This document shows positions 1 to 10,746 of a stretch of 38,016 nucleotides of DNA, in pieces (within the stretch, counting starts at the first letter, position 1; every line of letters starts with the position of its first letter). Made by a program: the position numbers and the translations under genes. Below the pieces are notes generated by a model, which made no database searches, was not told the origin of the DNA, and saw only the letters and a list, made by a program, of their open reading frames with translations. The stretch comes from Candidatus Levybacteria bacterium GW2011_GWA1_37_16 (lineage in GTDB: Bacteria > Patescibacteriota > Microgenomatia > Levybacterales > UBA12049), in the NCBI GenBank assembly GCA_943354875.1, contig CALRDJ010000005.1, forward strand, positions 1-38,016. The letters run 5' to 3'.

Positions 1-69
1 TATAATTACAACAAATAAAGAAAAGAACCAATTTTTTTTAAAAAAGGAGATAGTTTTCTTCATAGTAAT

Positions 70-789
70 TTAATTCACAAACCGATATTTAAGAAGAGCT
101 GTAAGAGCTTTAATTCCATCGGTAATAGTATTAAGTTTTTTTCCCTCATCATATCCTCGCGGTGTCGTACTAATGGAAACTTCTATAATCTTATATCCAT
201 TTTTTAATAGTTTAGCAGTTATTTCAGGCTCAAACTCAAATCCACGAGCATGTATGACAAAAGAATCTAATGCCTTTTTAGGAAATAACTTATAACAAGT
301 TTCCATATCGGTGAGCCAAGTACCATATAAAATACTTGTCATGAGACTAAGAGACCTGTTTCCTAAAAAATGGAGCAAGAACAACGAGTGATTTTCTTCT
401 TTTTTAATATTTGGCAAACGCCGTAATCTCGTGCCATAAACTACTTCTGCTTGCCCTTCAAGAACTGGTGTTAAGAGTTTTAAAATATCTTTTGGATGGT
501 ATTCTAAATCTGCGTCTTGAATAACTATATAATCGCCAGTAGCAGACTGCATGCCTGTCATAACAGCTTTTCCTTTTCCCTGATTAATCGAATGATTAAT
601 CAATTTAAACTTATACTCTTTCTGAATTTTAGTCAGCACCTCTTTAGTCTTATCTGTCGAGGCGTCATTCACCACCACTACCTCTTTTATTATCTCTTTT
701 GGTAAACAAAGCTCTTCAACTCGCTTCAAAGTCTCTGCGACAAGCATTTCCTCATTATAAACCGGAATAATAATAGACAATTTTTTCAT
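70..789 (-). CDS. Glycosyltransferase family 2, DPM1/polyprenyl-phosphate glycosyl synthase-like
   Basis: ORF; KLSIIIPVYNEE N-terminus, DxD-like QDADLEYHP, C-terminal EVSISTTPRGYDEGKK typical of DPM-like GT2. Confidence 0.85.
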   Translation of the reverse strand: MKKLSIIIPVYNEEMLVAETLKRVEELCLPKEIIKEVVVVNDASTDKTKEVLTKIQKEYKFKLINHSINQGKGKAVMTGMQSATGDYIVIQDADLEYHPKDILKLLTPVLEGQAEVVYGTRLRRLPNIKKEENHSLFLLHFLGNRSLSLMTSILYGTWLTDMETCYKLFPKKALDSFVIHARGFEFEPEITAKLLKNGYKIIEVSISTTPRGYDEGKKLNTITDGIKALTALLKYRFVN

Positions 790-829
790 AGATTCACATT
801 ATACTAGTCGATTAAATAAAAACATAGAA

Positions 830-2266
830 TTACTTTCTTTTCAGGATGTATTGATCTTCTGTCTGATAAATTATTTCGTATTTTGGATCAGCTACTATTT
901 TTAAAGCAAGTAAATCAAGTGTAGGAAAGTCACTATTTACAGAACCCAGATAATTATTTGGACTCTGCCCACTTCTCTTATCAAGAAGTATATAGTCAGG
1001 CCTCTGATCAGCGTATGATCCCCTCAATAGCCATACACGGTTATGTGTTAAATGAGCTGCTAAGTTATTGTGTGTGGCTACGGTTGCATTAGGTGGAATT
1101 TTTTTTATCATAACATCTAGAAATCCAAATTTCCCCGAGTCTTCATAAAAAACTTTGTTATATACTAAATTAAACGGTCCATTTAACACGAATCTATTTA
1201 GAAAAATAGCTAAAAAAATTAGTATAAAACCTATTAGATATTTCAAAGGCACAACTCGCTTCTTTTGAAGCAACCATCTAAAACTATATACTGAGGAAAG
1301 AGCTAGTATTACTGCAGATTCTGCATTATAGTGCATTCCCAAACCCCATCGCGTCGCAAAATACTTAGGAACAAATCTTCCCGCGTAATCTTGTGCCATC
1401 ATTGCCCAGAATTCCGGCGAGAAAATTGGTAGAAATCCAAAACTAAAAAAACTATAAAAAAGCGTTCTTCTCTTTTGTGGCTCATCCACAAAAGCTACCA
1501 TCTTTTCCCATAATGATTCAGGAATATTCTGAGCGTATAAGTAACCCCCTGCAGAGAAATAAGGCATTACTATTCTCATAGCCAAAAATCCCCATAACGC
1601 AGAAATTAAAATAGTGAACACTGCTTCTTTTCTCCACCTTTTATTTAAGAAAAAAATACACAATCCTATTCCTATACCTAAAAGGAAGGTGACCTCTTTG
1701 AATCCAAGGGTCAAAATTAAAAATAAGAAATACAGCAAGCGCTTTTCTCGTACAAATGCCCAAAAAATCAGCATTAGAAAAAGACTCATAACTGTTAGCT
1801 CATGGAATTCAGTTATCACAGCATTCTGAAGTCCTACAAACATAAAATAACATATCAAAATCACTAGTGACAAAAATTTATTTTTTAATAACACGTTGCC
1901 TACTAGATATAGCACGTATCCACTCAGCCCCACTGCGATCGCTTGTGCATACAAAATCGTGAGAGGACTTGAAGTTATCCAATAAAGAGGAGATAGTATA
2001 AAAACGCTTGGAGTGAAGTGATCAGCAAAAACATTAATGTATCCATGCACAAAGTGATCTACCATAGGTGCTCTAAAATGAGCTACCTGCCAGATAGCCT
2101 GGTCATACTGCCCGAAGTCTATATGGTAAACTTCGTATTGAAAGTATCTATTTATCGATACGATAATACCTACGATAGTAAATATCAGCACAAGAAAATA
2201 CGCGATAAAATCTATAATCCTTGATTTTTCTAAAAATGTGCTCTTGCCACGAAAAAACGCATTCAT
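830..2266 (-). CDS. DUF2079-family multi-pass membrane protein
   Basis: ORF; N-terminal IDFGQYDQAIWQ motif and many hydrophobic segments as in DUF2079 proteins. Confidence 0.75.
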   Translation of the reverse strand: MNAFFRGKSTFLEKSRIIDFIAYFLVLIFTIVGIIVSINRYFQYEVYHIDFGQYDQAIWQVAHFRAPMVDHFVHGYINVFADHFTPSVFILSPLYWITSSPLTILYAQAIAVGLSGYVLYLVGNVLLKNKFLSLVILICYFMFVGLQNAVITEFHELTVMSLFLMLIFWAFVREKRLLYFLFLILTLGFKEVTFLLGIGIGLCIFFLNKRWRKEAVFTILISALWGFLAMRIVMPYFSAGGYLYAQNIPESLWEKMVAFVDEPQKRRTLFYSFFSFGFLPIFSPEFWAMMAQDYAGRFVPKYFATRWGLGMHYNAESAVILALSSVYSFRWLLQKKRVVPLKYLIGFILIFLAIFLNRFVLNGPFNLVYNKVFYEDSGKFGFLDVMIKKIPPNATVATHNNLAAHLTHNRVWLLRGSYADQRPDYILLDKRSGQSPNNYLGSVNSDFPTLDLLALKIVADPKYEIIYQTEDQYILKRK

Positions 2267-2267
2267 A

Positions 2268-3197
2268 CTATGATTCTAACTCAGAAATAACTTCATCATC
2301 CGTTTTTGTAAAATGTTTTTGAACACTTTTTCGAGAATTTAAAACAGATGGTAATAAAAATAATGCCTGAAAAAACCCATTGAACCATGCACCGTCACCT
2401 CGCAATAAGGCTTTTACGTAATGGTAACCTAACCACTCTAGGTGAGAAATCAGTGTTCGACCACTAGCGTTTTTCCAAACAAAAATAAATTGATTCCTAT
2501 ATGCTATAGATGTGATTTCTCTTTTAGAATATAAGGATTGAATTATTCCTTTTTCATGCTCGTGCAGTACTACACTTTTTGGTTCGAACATAACACGATA
2601 ACCTGATTTCAGTGCTCGATAAGATAAATCTATGTCCTCCCAATAAAACGGATTATATAGTTCGTCAAGAGATCCTATTTTTTCTAAAATAGATTTACGA
2701 AAAGCGCCACTGCCACCACTTACCCATAAAGTACTATGGGTGTTCACCTCGCCTCTTCTATGTACCAAGAACCCCCTTCTCCACTCGCCTAATCCACGCC
2801 CTCGTAAAACGATCTTTCCTTCTTCTCTACTCTTGTCCATACAACCCACTGCAAATACTTTTTCATCAGAAAAATGCTCAATAAGAGAAATAAGAAAGTC
2901 TTTTTCTGGAGAAACATCAGTATTCAAAAGAACGACAATATCTCCAGAAGAATTTTTAATACCCTTATTTACCGTAGAAGAAAAACCAAGGTTTTTAGCA
3001 TTACTAAGAACTGTAATATCCTTCTGTTTAGATAAAAAATCTACACTATCATCCGTAGAGTCATCATCGATGATAATTATCTCAACATCGCTTTTCGTAT
3101 TTTTTTTATAAAAATCAATTGCCTCAAGAACCACTGGCAAATTCTTTTCTAATAATACTCGTCCATTAAAATTAGGAATGATAATGCTAATATTCAT
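2268..3197 (-). CDS. Glycosyltransferase family 2 (rhamnosyltransferase-like)
   Basis: ORF; NISIIIPNFNG, LLNTDVSPEKDFL, WVSGGSGAFRKSILEKIGSLDELYNPFYWEDIDLSYR. Confidence 0.87.
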   Translation of the reverse strand: MNISIIIPNFNGRVLLEKNLPVVLEAIDFYKKNTKSDVEIIIIDDDSTDDSVDFLSKQKDITVLSNAKNLGFSSTVNKGIKNSSGDIVVLLNTDVSPEKDFLISLIEHFSDEKVFAVGCMDKSREEGKIVLRGRGLGEWRRGFLVHRRGEVNTHSTLWVSGGSGAFRKSILEKIGSLDELYNPFYWEDIDLSYRALKSGYRVMFEPKSVVLHEHEKGIIQSLYSKREITSIAYRNQFIFVWKNASGRTLISHLEWLGYHYVKALLRGDGAWFNGFFQALFLLPSVLNSRKSVQKHFTKTDDEVISELES

Positions 3198-3199
3198 AA

Positions 3200-5482
3200 T
3201 TAAAATAAAAAGTTTTCAAACTCTACGATATGTTCACCTTTTGGAACAAATACCCCCCTGAAATTATAGTCTGTTCTATAAATCATTGCTGGAGATTTTA
3301 TGTTGTCCTTTGCTTCTCCAGTGAGATTGTCATGAAAAGTCTCACAGCAAATAGTTACCTTCCAGGTAGGATAAAAACTGTCTGTTAATACTAAAAACCC
3401 GTCTTTCTCATTTGTTGTCTTAATCGTAACTTTGTTTTTAGAATAGCTTGTAATAGATGCAACTCCAGCTGTCAAAGCAATCGCATTATTTAGATTAGAT
3501 TCGACAAAAGCAGTCCTCCTTAAATCTATTTTTGGATCAAGCATTTTTTTAATCATCTCCTCTTTTGATCTAATATACTCAACTCGCTCTACGAAGAACG
3601 CGCGCGGAAAAACGTTTTTATTTTCATATATCCTTGTTTCTCCCTCCTGAATCACTTTAGTTAATCTAGAAGAACTAATATCCGATAGAGACAATACATA
3701 CCTAACCCCTAACAGATCTATTATCTTTGAATCAAAGTTATGCGGAGTAATTATACGATTAAATCCGAAAGGGGATGAAATATCCGGCTTACCACGCTCT
3801 GAAGCAGCTATAAGCTCTCCATAGCTACGTAGGTACAGCGGATCATATCCATCTATGCTTTGCAGTTGATACATAATGGAAAAATTAGGAGCCATTATTC
3901 GTGAGTCTGTTGTCATGTATCTATAGTTTCCTATATTTTTTTGTAAAAAAGTGATTGCTTTCGTATTAGGAAACAGATATTGAGATTCCGTAAAGGGAAT
4001 AAATTTATCAGCAAAACGAAAGAGATCGAAAATAGTTAACAACACTAACATAGTACAAGTCATCATGATAAACCTTGTACCTCTCGATATATAACTAAGT
4101 AAAAATATAACTACAGATATACCTAAGGTTATCGAAGGAAAAATAAGATTTCTTTTCGCAATCATAATATTCTCGCTATTCACCCAAAGCAATATGCTGT
4201 TTCCATATAGTACAAATATCCACAATGTCATAAAAAAAGCTGTGACTATTCCTACTGGCAAAAGTAGTTTTTTCTGATTTTTTATAAAATAGTCCATTCC
4301 AAAAGCTGTCAAAACAGCAAAAGCGAAGTCTATAATTCCTAAAAGTCGAGTGGGCTGAGCAGTCGAAATAAAGGGAATCTTGAGCGAGAATGGAAGTTGA
4401 GATATAGGATTTTGAAAAGCAAATAAGAATGCAATAACTCCTAAAACACTAAAAAAAAGTGTTTTCCTATCTCTTCTAAAAAGAAGTGCGTAAGATACAA
4501 ATATCAGAGGCACTACTCCAATGTATCCGATTAGCTCTCCATAATTCCAGACTCCCCAGTAATTAAGCGTAGCCGGATTACCAAAAAAATCAGGAACTAA
4601 GAATTGCACCAAATGCTGCCATGGAATAAACCAGCCTTCACCCTGCCAGTTCAAGTCTATATTTCGAGCACTTAACAAAATAAGCTGCATCGTGGGTATC
4701 CACTGTATGGCAGAAAATAAAATAAAAAATACAAATGCTGTTCCTATAAAAAATATAGATCTATATCGCTTAGAAGAAACTACTTCAAAACCAGCATGCA
4801 TAAACACAACTACTGCAACGTAGAAAAAAGTCTGAAGATGTCCTGCAAAAAATGATGACGCTAGTGCTACGCAGAACAACATCGACCAAATAAATTTCTT
4901 TTTACCTTCATAAATAATCTTATCTAAACTTAGTAATATAAGAGGTAGCCATAATATTGCCTGAATAACCGTATTCCACTCCATCCATGCGACTGAAAAC
5001 CCACAAAATGAAAATACTATAGCTCCTAAAAAACTTGCCATTCTATGGAGCTTCATGTGATCCAAGTAATAATACAAAAATATTCCTGCCAATATGGGCT
5101 GAAGCATTATCAAAATACTCCATGCATCCTGAAACGAAAGAACGAAAAATAATAAGTTTAAAGGATACCACGGAGAAGACTGACTATTCGCCAAGAGTGG
5201 ATATCCAGCCATAGAGTATGGATTCCAAAGAGGAAGTTCCATTTTTTTCTCTCCGTTAATAACTAAGAACCGCCACGGATATTGCTGACGCACTGGGTCT
5301 GTAATGAGTGAGTTTTTAAAAGGCACTCCACGAGGATAGTCTTTCGCCAATAAGTCCCTAAATGGATGATATAAGCCGACAATTGTATCTGAGGGGATGG
5401 GAAGCTTACCAGAAAAAATATATGATCTAAAAAATAGTAGAGAAACTAAGACAATTAAAAAAGGAAATATTAATTTCTTCAT
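3200..5482 (-). CDS. YfhO-family membrane protein
   Basis: ORF; N-terminal PSDTIVGLYHPFRD, PLWNPYSMAGYPLLANSQS, C-terminal SFYPTWKVTI...GVFVPKGEHIVEF typical of YfhO. Confidence 0.8.
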   Translation of the reverse strand: MKKLIFPFLIVLVSLLFFRSYIFSGKLPIPSDTIVGLYHPFRDLLAKDYPRGVPFKNSLITDPVRQQYPWRFLVINGEKKMELPLWNPYSMAGYPLLANSQSSPWYPLNLLFFVLSFQDAWSILIMLQPILAGIFLYYYLDHMKLHRMASFLGAIVFSFCGFSVAWMEWNTVIQAILWLPLILLSLDKIIYEGKKKFIWSMLFCVALASSFFAGHLQTFFYVAVVVFMHAGFEVVSSKRYRSIFFIGTAFVFFILFSAIQWIPTMQLILLSARNIDLNWQGEGWFIPWQHLVQFLVPDFFGNPATLNYWGVWNYGELIGYIGVVPLIFVSYALLFRRDRKTLFFSVLGVIAFLFAFQNPISQLPFSLKIPFISTAQPTRLLGIIDFAFAVLTAFGMDYFIKNQKKLLLPVGIVTAFFMTLWIFVLYGNSILLWVNSENIMIAKRNLIFPSITLGISVVIFLLSYISRGTRFIMMTCTMLVLLTIFDLFRFADKFIPFTESQYLFPNTKAITFLQKNIGNYRYMTTDSRIMAPNFSIMYQLQSIDGYDPLYLRSYGELIAASERGKPDISSPFGFNRIITPHNFDSKIIDLLGVRYVLSLSDISSSRLTKVIQEGETRIYENKNVFPRAFFVERVEYIRSKEEMIKKMLDPKIDLRRTAFVESNLNNAIALTAGVASITSYSKNKVTIKTTNEKDGFLVLTDSFYPTWKVTICCETFHDNLTGEAKDNIKSPAMIYRTDYNFRGVFVPKGEHIVEFENFLF

Positions 5483-6546
5483 ATCAGGCTTCTTAATTTA
5501 CTATAAAACTTATCACTACTAAAAACTAACGCTCTCGCTTGAGCGCTTTTTGACATCACTTCCCACACATCCTTCTCTTCAGAAATAATTTGGGTATAGC
5601 CTATTAACTCCTCTATACTATTCCACAAAAACCCACTTTTCCTATTCTCAACTATTTCCATTTGCCCACCTGCATGAATCACTATCGGTACCGCACCAGC
5701 GCCCATAGCCTCAACTGTAGAAATACCAAAATGCTCTGCCTTCTCTGGATGTTTTTCAATATCCTCACCAAACCCAGAGGCATGCCAGTAAATTTTTGCC
5801 CGACCATATGCCTCCCATAACTTCTCATTTGAAGGATTAACAATGAATTCTATCGGGTAATCACTCCCAAGTTTTCTTAATAATTCAAATCGCTCATTAT
5901 CCCTCTCTGCTACGCTTATTACAAAAACCAGCTTCCAGTTCTTAAAGCCTCCATCAATCATCTTTTTAAAAGCCTGTATTAGCACATCCTGCTTTTTAAA
6001 ATAAACACCTTCTACGTGCTGCCCGAACCTCCCTACATTTAAAATTACATTTTCTTTTTCTATTTCGACTTCCTTAATTTCGACAGGAGGATATAATACA
6101 TCACTGCTAACTGTAAATTTCTTGTCGATAAGTTCTTTCGTAAATTCAGAGTTACAAAGTATCTTTTCTACTCGTTTTAACTTAAGCTGAGTCTTGATCA
6201 ACCTGCCGTCTACCCATTCCACAGGAAACTGGAAATGGAGAATAAGTCCACACGATACGACAGGAATACTCCCATCACTAAGAAAAATTATCTTATCGTA
6301 CCGCTTACTTCGCAGTAATCTAGATACCACAGAAACAGAGGAGGAGAAGATATTGGACACAAATGATATATTTGAAATATCAATTCCTAATTTTTTCTGC
6401 GCATTGTACTTCAAAGACTCTTCATCCTTTGGATCCCAAAAAAGTGACACTTCGTGCTCTTTCGCTAAGCATGCAGCCATGGAGAGGATATACTTCTCAC
6501 CACCAGTGAGAGTATCCAAGTAGGGCGTATAAATACCGATCTTCAC
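5479..6546 (-). CDS. Glycosyltransferase family 4 (group 1)
   Basis: ORF; YLDTLTGGEKYILSMA N-terminus, NVGRFGQHVEGVYFKKQD, HFGISTVEAMGAGAVPIVIHAGGQMEIV. Confidence 0.85.
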   Translation of the reverse strand: MKIGIYTPYLDTLTGGEKYILSMAACLAKEHEVSLFWDPKDEESLKYNAQKKLGIDISNISFVSNIFSSSVSVVSRLLRSKRYDKIIFLSDGSIPVVSCGLILHFQFPVEWVDGRLIKTQLKLKRVEKILCNSEFTKELIDKKFTVSSDVLYPPVEIKEVEIEKENVILNVGRFGQHVEGVYFKKQDVLIQAFKKMIDGGFKNWKLVFVISVAERDNERFELLRKLGSDYPIEFIVNPSNEKLWEAYGRAKIYWHASGFGEDIEKHPEKAEHFGISTVEAMGAGAVPIVIHAGGQMEIVENRKSGFLWNSIEELIGYTQIISEEKDVWEVMSKSAQARALVFSSDKFYSKLRSLI

Positions 6547-6602
6547 CTATTAATTGTATCAAGTTTTAGGCCAAGGAGTAAAAGATATGTTATAATAATT
6601 AA

Positions 6603-6830
6603 ATGAATGCTGATATAGCTGGAATGCTTCCGTTTCTCATCTTTTTATGGTCTGTTTCTTGGGGAGGACTAGCGCTGTGGAGAGCCTCGAAACTGGATCA
6701 AAAAAATTGGTTCATAGCGCTGCTAGTGTTTTATTTATATACCTTTGGGACACTTGCTATTGTCTATTTATTTTATTTCGCGAAAAAGAAGTTGACCAGA
6801 AAAGAATTATTTTCTTTTTTTAAACGCTAG
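6603..6830 (+). CDS. Small membrane protein, DUF5652-like
   Basis: 75-aa ORF, WSVSWGGLALWRASKLDQKNWFIALLVFYLYTFGTLAIVYLFYF, two hydrophobic segments; extended -10 TGtTATAAT just upstream. Confidence 0.7.
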   Translation: MNADIAGMLPFLIFLWSVSWGGLALWRASKLDQKNWFIALLVFYLYTFGTLAIVYLFYFAKKKLTRKELFSFFKR

Positions 6831-9067
6831 AACTCCTCATATTTAAACGTCACAATTGATTCCCCCATCGGCACTTCTACAGCACGAAACGCATAATCAG
6901 CACGGAAAATCCTCGTAGCATAAGAGGTTCCACTCTGTGTTATCGTAGCATGCCAGTTTTTATAATAAACATCCGACAAGAAAAGAAGCGCAGGAGTATC
7001 ACTATGTACCCGTATCTCTATCATGCTTGGCTTATACGAAACTATGGTAGCGCTTCCAGCACCTTTAGGATTTGATCTAATTTTTGGACTTTCCTCCAAA
7101 ATAAGAGTAGTGCGATAATCAAATTCCTGACTATAAAATCTTTTTAATATAACATCCCCATCAGGAATTACTTCAAAAGTATAAAATAGCATTGCTCGCG
7201 GTAAAGCAGTGTTATTCTTGAACAGCTGAAACAAATTGTCACTATATACGAGCTCAAATCGCTTCTGGTCTTTCCATACCGGGTACGCCCAGCCCTGATT
7301 TGTATCTGCTACCGGATGAAACACAAGAGAAACTCCCAGTAAGTCTATGACTCTATCTGCATATTTTCCCAGCCTATCAAGACCAACAACAGACCGCTGA
7401 GCCGATTCTTTGTCTCCAGTTCTGGCTGTTTGTATAAATACTCCATATCGCTCTATATATAATGGGTCATATCCATCAATCATGGGAAACCCGTAATAAC
7501 TGGCTACCTCAGCACCCAAGTTACCCAGCAATCTACCACTACCTATATATTTTTGGATACCGGCAATAATAGGTAAGTTAGGATATACAAGACTTCGAGG
7601 ATCAAATGGTACCCATTTTTGTGCATATCTAAAACTATCAAATGCAGTTCCTAAAAGGATAAAAATTACTAGAAAAATAAAAAATCTTTTGTAGTAAAAA
7701 GACATCGCTCCTATCGTTATCAAACCGAGGTACAAACCAGTCGGTAATAATAAATTTCTCTTTGCAATCAAAATATTTTCAGGTGAAAAAGGCTTCAATA
7801 GAAATAAGTAAACCCAGATCCCAACGATAACCATGCCCACACCTACTAATGGCCATATCAAGGATCGCCATTTTTTAACTTTTAGCTCCTGCATAAAGTA
7901 ATCAAATCCCATGCCCGCCAAGATACTTATGGCAAAACTAAATAAAGCCACTATTCGAGAAGGGTTACTGGTCGAAAGTACAGGGATTTTCAAGCTTCCT
8001 ATAATTGACTGCACTGGTGAGTCAATGACAAGCACCAACACTATTACTGCCAAGATCCAAAAAAACTGTATATTTTTTTTACCTGAATAAATAGAAAAAA
8101 GCGATAAACTCACTGGTAAGATACCTACAAAACTCGCCCATTCAGCGTAATATCCGAACCAGTCATTCCGAGTAACTGGATTTCCAAAGAAATCCCCAGC
8201 TACCAATGTTATAAGATATGAAAAAGGAATACCACCTGATTTGATAAAAATACTGCTCCTAACGGAGTCCTCATACAGAGAAATCGAGGGAATTAACTGG
8301 ATCAGTGATATAAAAAATCCTAATACAAAAGCTACTCCCACCCATAAACCATCACGAACGCGCCTCACAGTAATAGCTTTATAGATTAAGAAACTGAACA
8401 CAGTTATTAAGACATACATACTGGTTTGAAAATGTCCGGAAAAAAGAGACAACGCTATCGAAAAAGAAAGAATAGGTAAAAAACTCATTTTTCTCGTCTC
8501 GTACCATTTCTGTATCGCATAAAGTGCCAAAGGCAAGAAACATAAAGCCATGGAAAGGGTTCCATATGGCATCCATACCACCATAAAACCAGAAAACATA
8601 AATGCAATTGATGAAACCACCGACCCCACATCACTAACTCTTAAGGACCGCATGAGCAAATAGGTAAAAACCCCAGCGAGAAGTGGCTGTAAGATAATTA
8701 TGAGACTCCATGCATCGATAAATGGCAAAACAAAATATAATGCGTTAAACGGAGAAAAAACTGCAGACTGAAAATTTCCTACATGACCATTTCCTGAAAA
8801 ATTGTAAGGATTCCACCAAGGAATTTGTCCCGCTTTCAATGACTCAATCGTAAATTTTTTCCACGGATATATTTGATCTACGATATCAGGCATAGCTCCA
8901 TTTTTTACAGGACCCCAAAATTGCTGGTTTGAACTCCAAGGAGGAAAATGATTAACTTGATAAGTAGAAGGATAAGGAACTAATCCCTTTAAAAGATATG
9001 GACTAACAAATAGTAGCCAAACTGAAAAAATCAATAGCGCTGGCCAAATCTTCAGGAGAAGTTTCAT
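6827..9067 (-). CDS. YfhO-family membrane protein
   Basis: ORF; IPWWNPYNFSGNGHVGNFQSAVFSPFNALYF, FLSDVYYKNWHATI, VEVPMGESIVTFKY. Confidence 0.8.
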   Translation of the reverse strand: MKLLLKIWPALLIFSVWLLFVSPYLLKGLVPYPSTYQVNHFPPWSSNQQFWGPVKNGAMPDIVDQIYPWKKFTIESLKAGQIPWWNPYNFSGNGHVGNFQSAVFSPFNALYFVLPFIDAWSLIIILQPLLAGVFTYLLMRSLRVSDVGSVVSSIAFMFSGFMVVWMPYGTLSMALCFLPLALYAIQKWYETRKMSFLPILSFSIALSLFSGHFQTSMYVLITVFSFLIYKAITVRRVRDGLWVGVAFVLGFFISLIQLIPSISLYEDSVRSSIFIKSGGIPFSYLITLVAGDFFGNPVTRNDWFGYYAEWASFVGILPVSLSLFSIYSGKKNIQFFWILAVIVLVLVIDSPVQSIIGSLKIPVLSTSNPSRIVALFSFAISILAGMGFDYFMQELKVKKWRSLIWPLVGVGMVIVGIWVYLFLLKPFSPENILIAKRNLLLPTGLYLGLITIGAMSFYYKRFFIFLVIFILLGTAFDSFRYAQKWVPFDPRSLVYPNLPIIAGIQKYIGSGRLLGNLGAEVASYYGFPMIDGYDPLYIERYGVFIQTARTGDKESAQRSVVGLDRLGKYADRVIDLLGVSLVFHPVADTNQGWAYPVWKDQKRFELVYSDNLFQLFKNNTALPRAMLFYTFEVIPDGDVILKRFYSQEFDYRTTLILEESPKIRSNPKGAGSATIVSYKPSMIEIRVHSDTPALLFLSDVYYKNWHATITQSGTSYATRIFRADYAFRAVEVPMGESIVTFKYEEF

Positions 9068-9076
9068 AGTGAATTT

Positions 9077-9844
9077 TTAATTTTTTGATTTCGAACTATT
9101 TAAATCACTCTGCATTTCCCATAATCTCGCGTAGGTAATAAACATACTGAATCCTTGATAGGTACTTTCAATAAATCCTACTACGCCAAGTCTCCATCCC
9201 TGCTGACGAATATATGAATCAAAAAATGCGGTAAACATTACTCGCGGAAACCTCCACCAAGTCATCAGTGGATGTCCTGAGTCAAACCGAAGCTTTGCCT
9301 CTATCTGAGACCATTCGATAGTCTTTCTAAGCATAGAGGTCAAATCACGATGCGTGTAATGAAGAATGAATCCATCCAACTGCTCTACCGCTCCTTTAAC
9401 GATCGGAGTTTCATGCACTATACCATGCCAACCTTCTAAGTATTCTTTTCTAAATAGTCTTTCCAATGACTCTATAAAAGGCCATTCGTACTCTCCAAAA
9501 TAAAAATTCTTTCTCCACAGCTTATACGCTACTATATTCTCTTTCGAAATAGCTCGCCGCAGATACACAACTAACTCTGGCGTGATCCGCTCATCTGCGT
9601 CTACATACAGCACCCATTCTTCCCCGGCATGTCTTAATCCCTCCATGCGGAGTTTTGAAAAATCATGAACTCTGGATACTATTACACGAGCTCCCATTCT
9701 CTTGGCAATTTCTGCCGTATTATCGGAGGATCCGTTATCAACCACTAGCACTTCGCTACAAAACTGTAGTGAATCCAAACAGTCTGCTATCATTCCCTCT
9801 TCGTTTTTCGCGATGATTATAGCTGTTACGTTAATTTTTGACAT
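9077..9844 (-). CDS. Glycosyltransferase family 2 (WaaE/KdtX-like)
   Basis: ORF; VTAIIIAKNEEGMIADCLDSL, VLYVDADERITPEL, HGIVHETPIV. Confidence 0.85.
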   Translation of the reverse strand: MSKINVTAIIIAKNEEGMIADCLDSLQFCSEVLVVDNGSSDNTAEIAKRMGARVIVSRVHDFSKLRMEGLRHAGEEWVLYVDADERITPELVVYLRRAISKENIVAYKLWRKNFYFGEYEWPFIESLERLFRKEYLEGWHGIVHETPIVKGAVEQLDGFILHYTHRDLTSMLRKTIEWSQIEAKLRFDSGHPLMTWWRFPRVMFTAFFDSYIRQQGWRLGVVGFIESTYQGFSMFITYARLWEMQSDLNSSKSKN

Positions 9845-10742
9845 AGCTACCCTTCCCGAATTTCATTAAGTAAAAATCTAAAACACCTTTTTTCTGCCAT
9901 GGTCTCCCGTTAAAGATTAAACGTAAGCTCTCACGAAAAACACTCATCCTTGACCTAAATGATGCATATCTTAAAGCAAACAGCAATCTATTTCTCGTAA
10001 TATAGTAGTCTTGAAGCGCAGATCCTGACCCTCCAGTAGAACCAGCATTCTTATGCCAAATTACCGATTTTGAACTATACCAAATATGATATCCTGCTCG
10101 TTTTACTTTCTCAGAAAAATCTGCATCTTCATAATATAAAAAGTATGTTTCGTCAAAAAATCCAACCGCATCCAAAACGTCCCTACTTACGAGAAAAGAA
10201 CAGCCCGTGGCGAAATCTGTTAGCATATCTTTACTAAACTGTCCCTTGTCTACCTCATCTACTCCCCGATGCTTCCCTAAAATATTATCCCAGTCCATTT
10301 CTCCACCTGCATACCAAATAACTTTTCCTAACTCGTTTTTTTCATATTTATCTTTATGAAATTCACGTCCTTTTGAAAAATATATCTTGGGACTTACCAA
10401 TCCTGCTCTTGTATTCTTTTTATACGTATTTACCAACTCATCTAAAAAATCTGGGTCAACCAAGGTATCATTGTTTAATACACAGACATAATCACATCCC
10501 GATTCAAGAGCTCTCCTGATTCCGACATTATTTCCTGCAGCAAATCCTACATTTTCTTTATTCTTAAGACATTCCAATGTGTATGGGAGATCTGAAGTTT
10601 TAAGTTTGAGGTTTTCTTTTGAGTTATTGTCTACTACAATTACTATCAACTCATACTTAGTCTTAAGTTTTGATATTGATTCTAAACACTCTTGAGTATC
10701 ATGATTACCATTGTAATTTACGATAATTATTCCTATTTTCAT
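9831..10742 (-). CDS. Glycosyltransferase family 2 (rhamnosyltransferase-like)
   Basis: ORF; IGIIIVNYNGNHDTQECLESI, VLNNDTLVDPDFL, FFDETYFLYYEDADFSEKVK. Confidence 0.87.
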   Translation of the reverse strand: MKIGIIIVNYNGNHDTQECLESISKLKTKYELIVIVVDNNSKENLKLKTSDLPYTLECLKNKENVGFAAGNNVGIRRALESGCDYVCVLNNDTLVDPDFLDELVNTYKKNTRAGLVSPKIYFSKGREFHKDKYEKNELGKVIWYAGGEMDWDNILGKHRGVDEVDKGQFSKDMLTDFATGCSFLVSRDVLDAVGFFDETYFLYYEDADFSEKVKRAGYHIWYSSKSVIWHKNAGSTGGSGSALQDYYITRNRLLFALRYASFRSRMSVFRESLRLIFNGRPWQKKGVLDFYLMKFGKGSYVKN

Positions 10743-10746
10743 TTCA

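Noticed and set aside
517-6523. Plus-strand ORFs (517-705, 1614-1829, 2740-3111, 6194-6523 and others) inside the glycosyltransferase block
   Set aside because: Antisense to clear GT coding sequence, low-complexity translations, no recognisable family; treated as spurious shadow ORFs.
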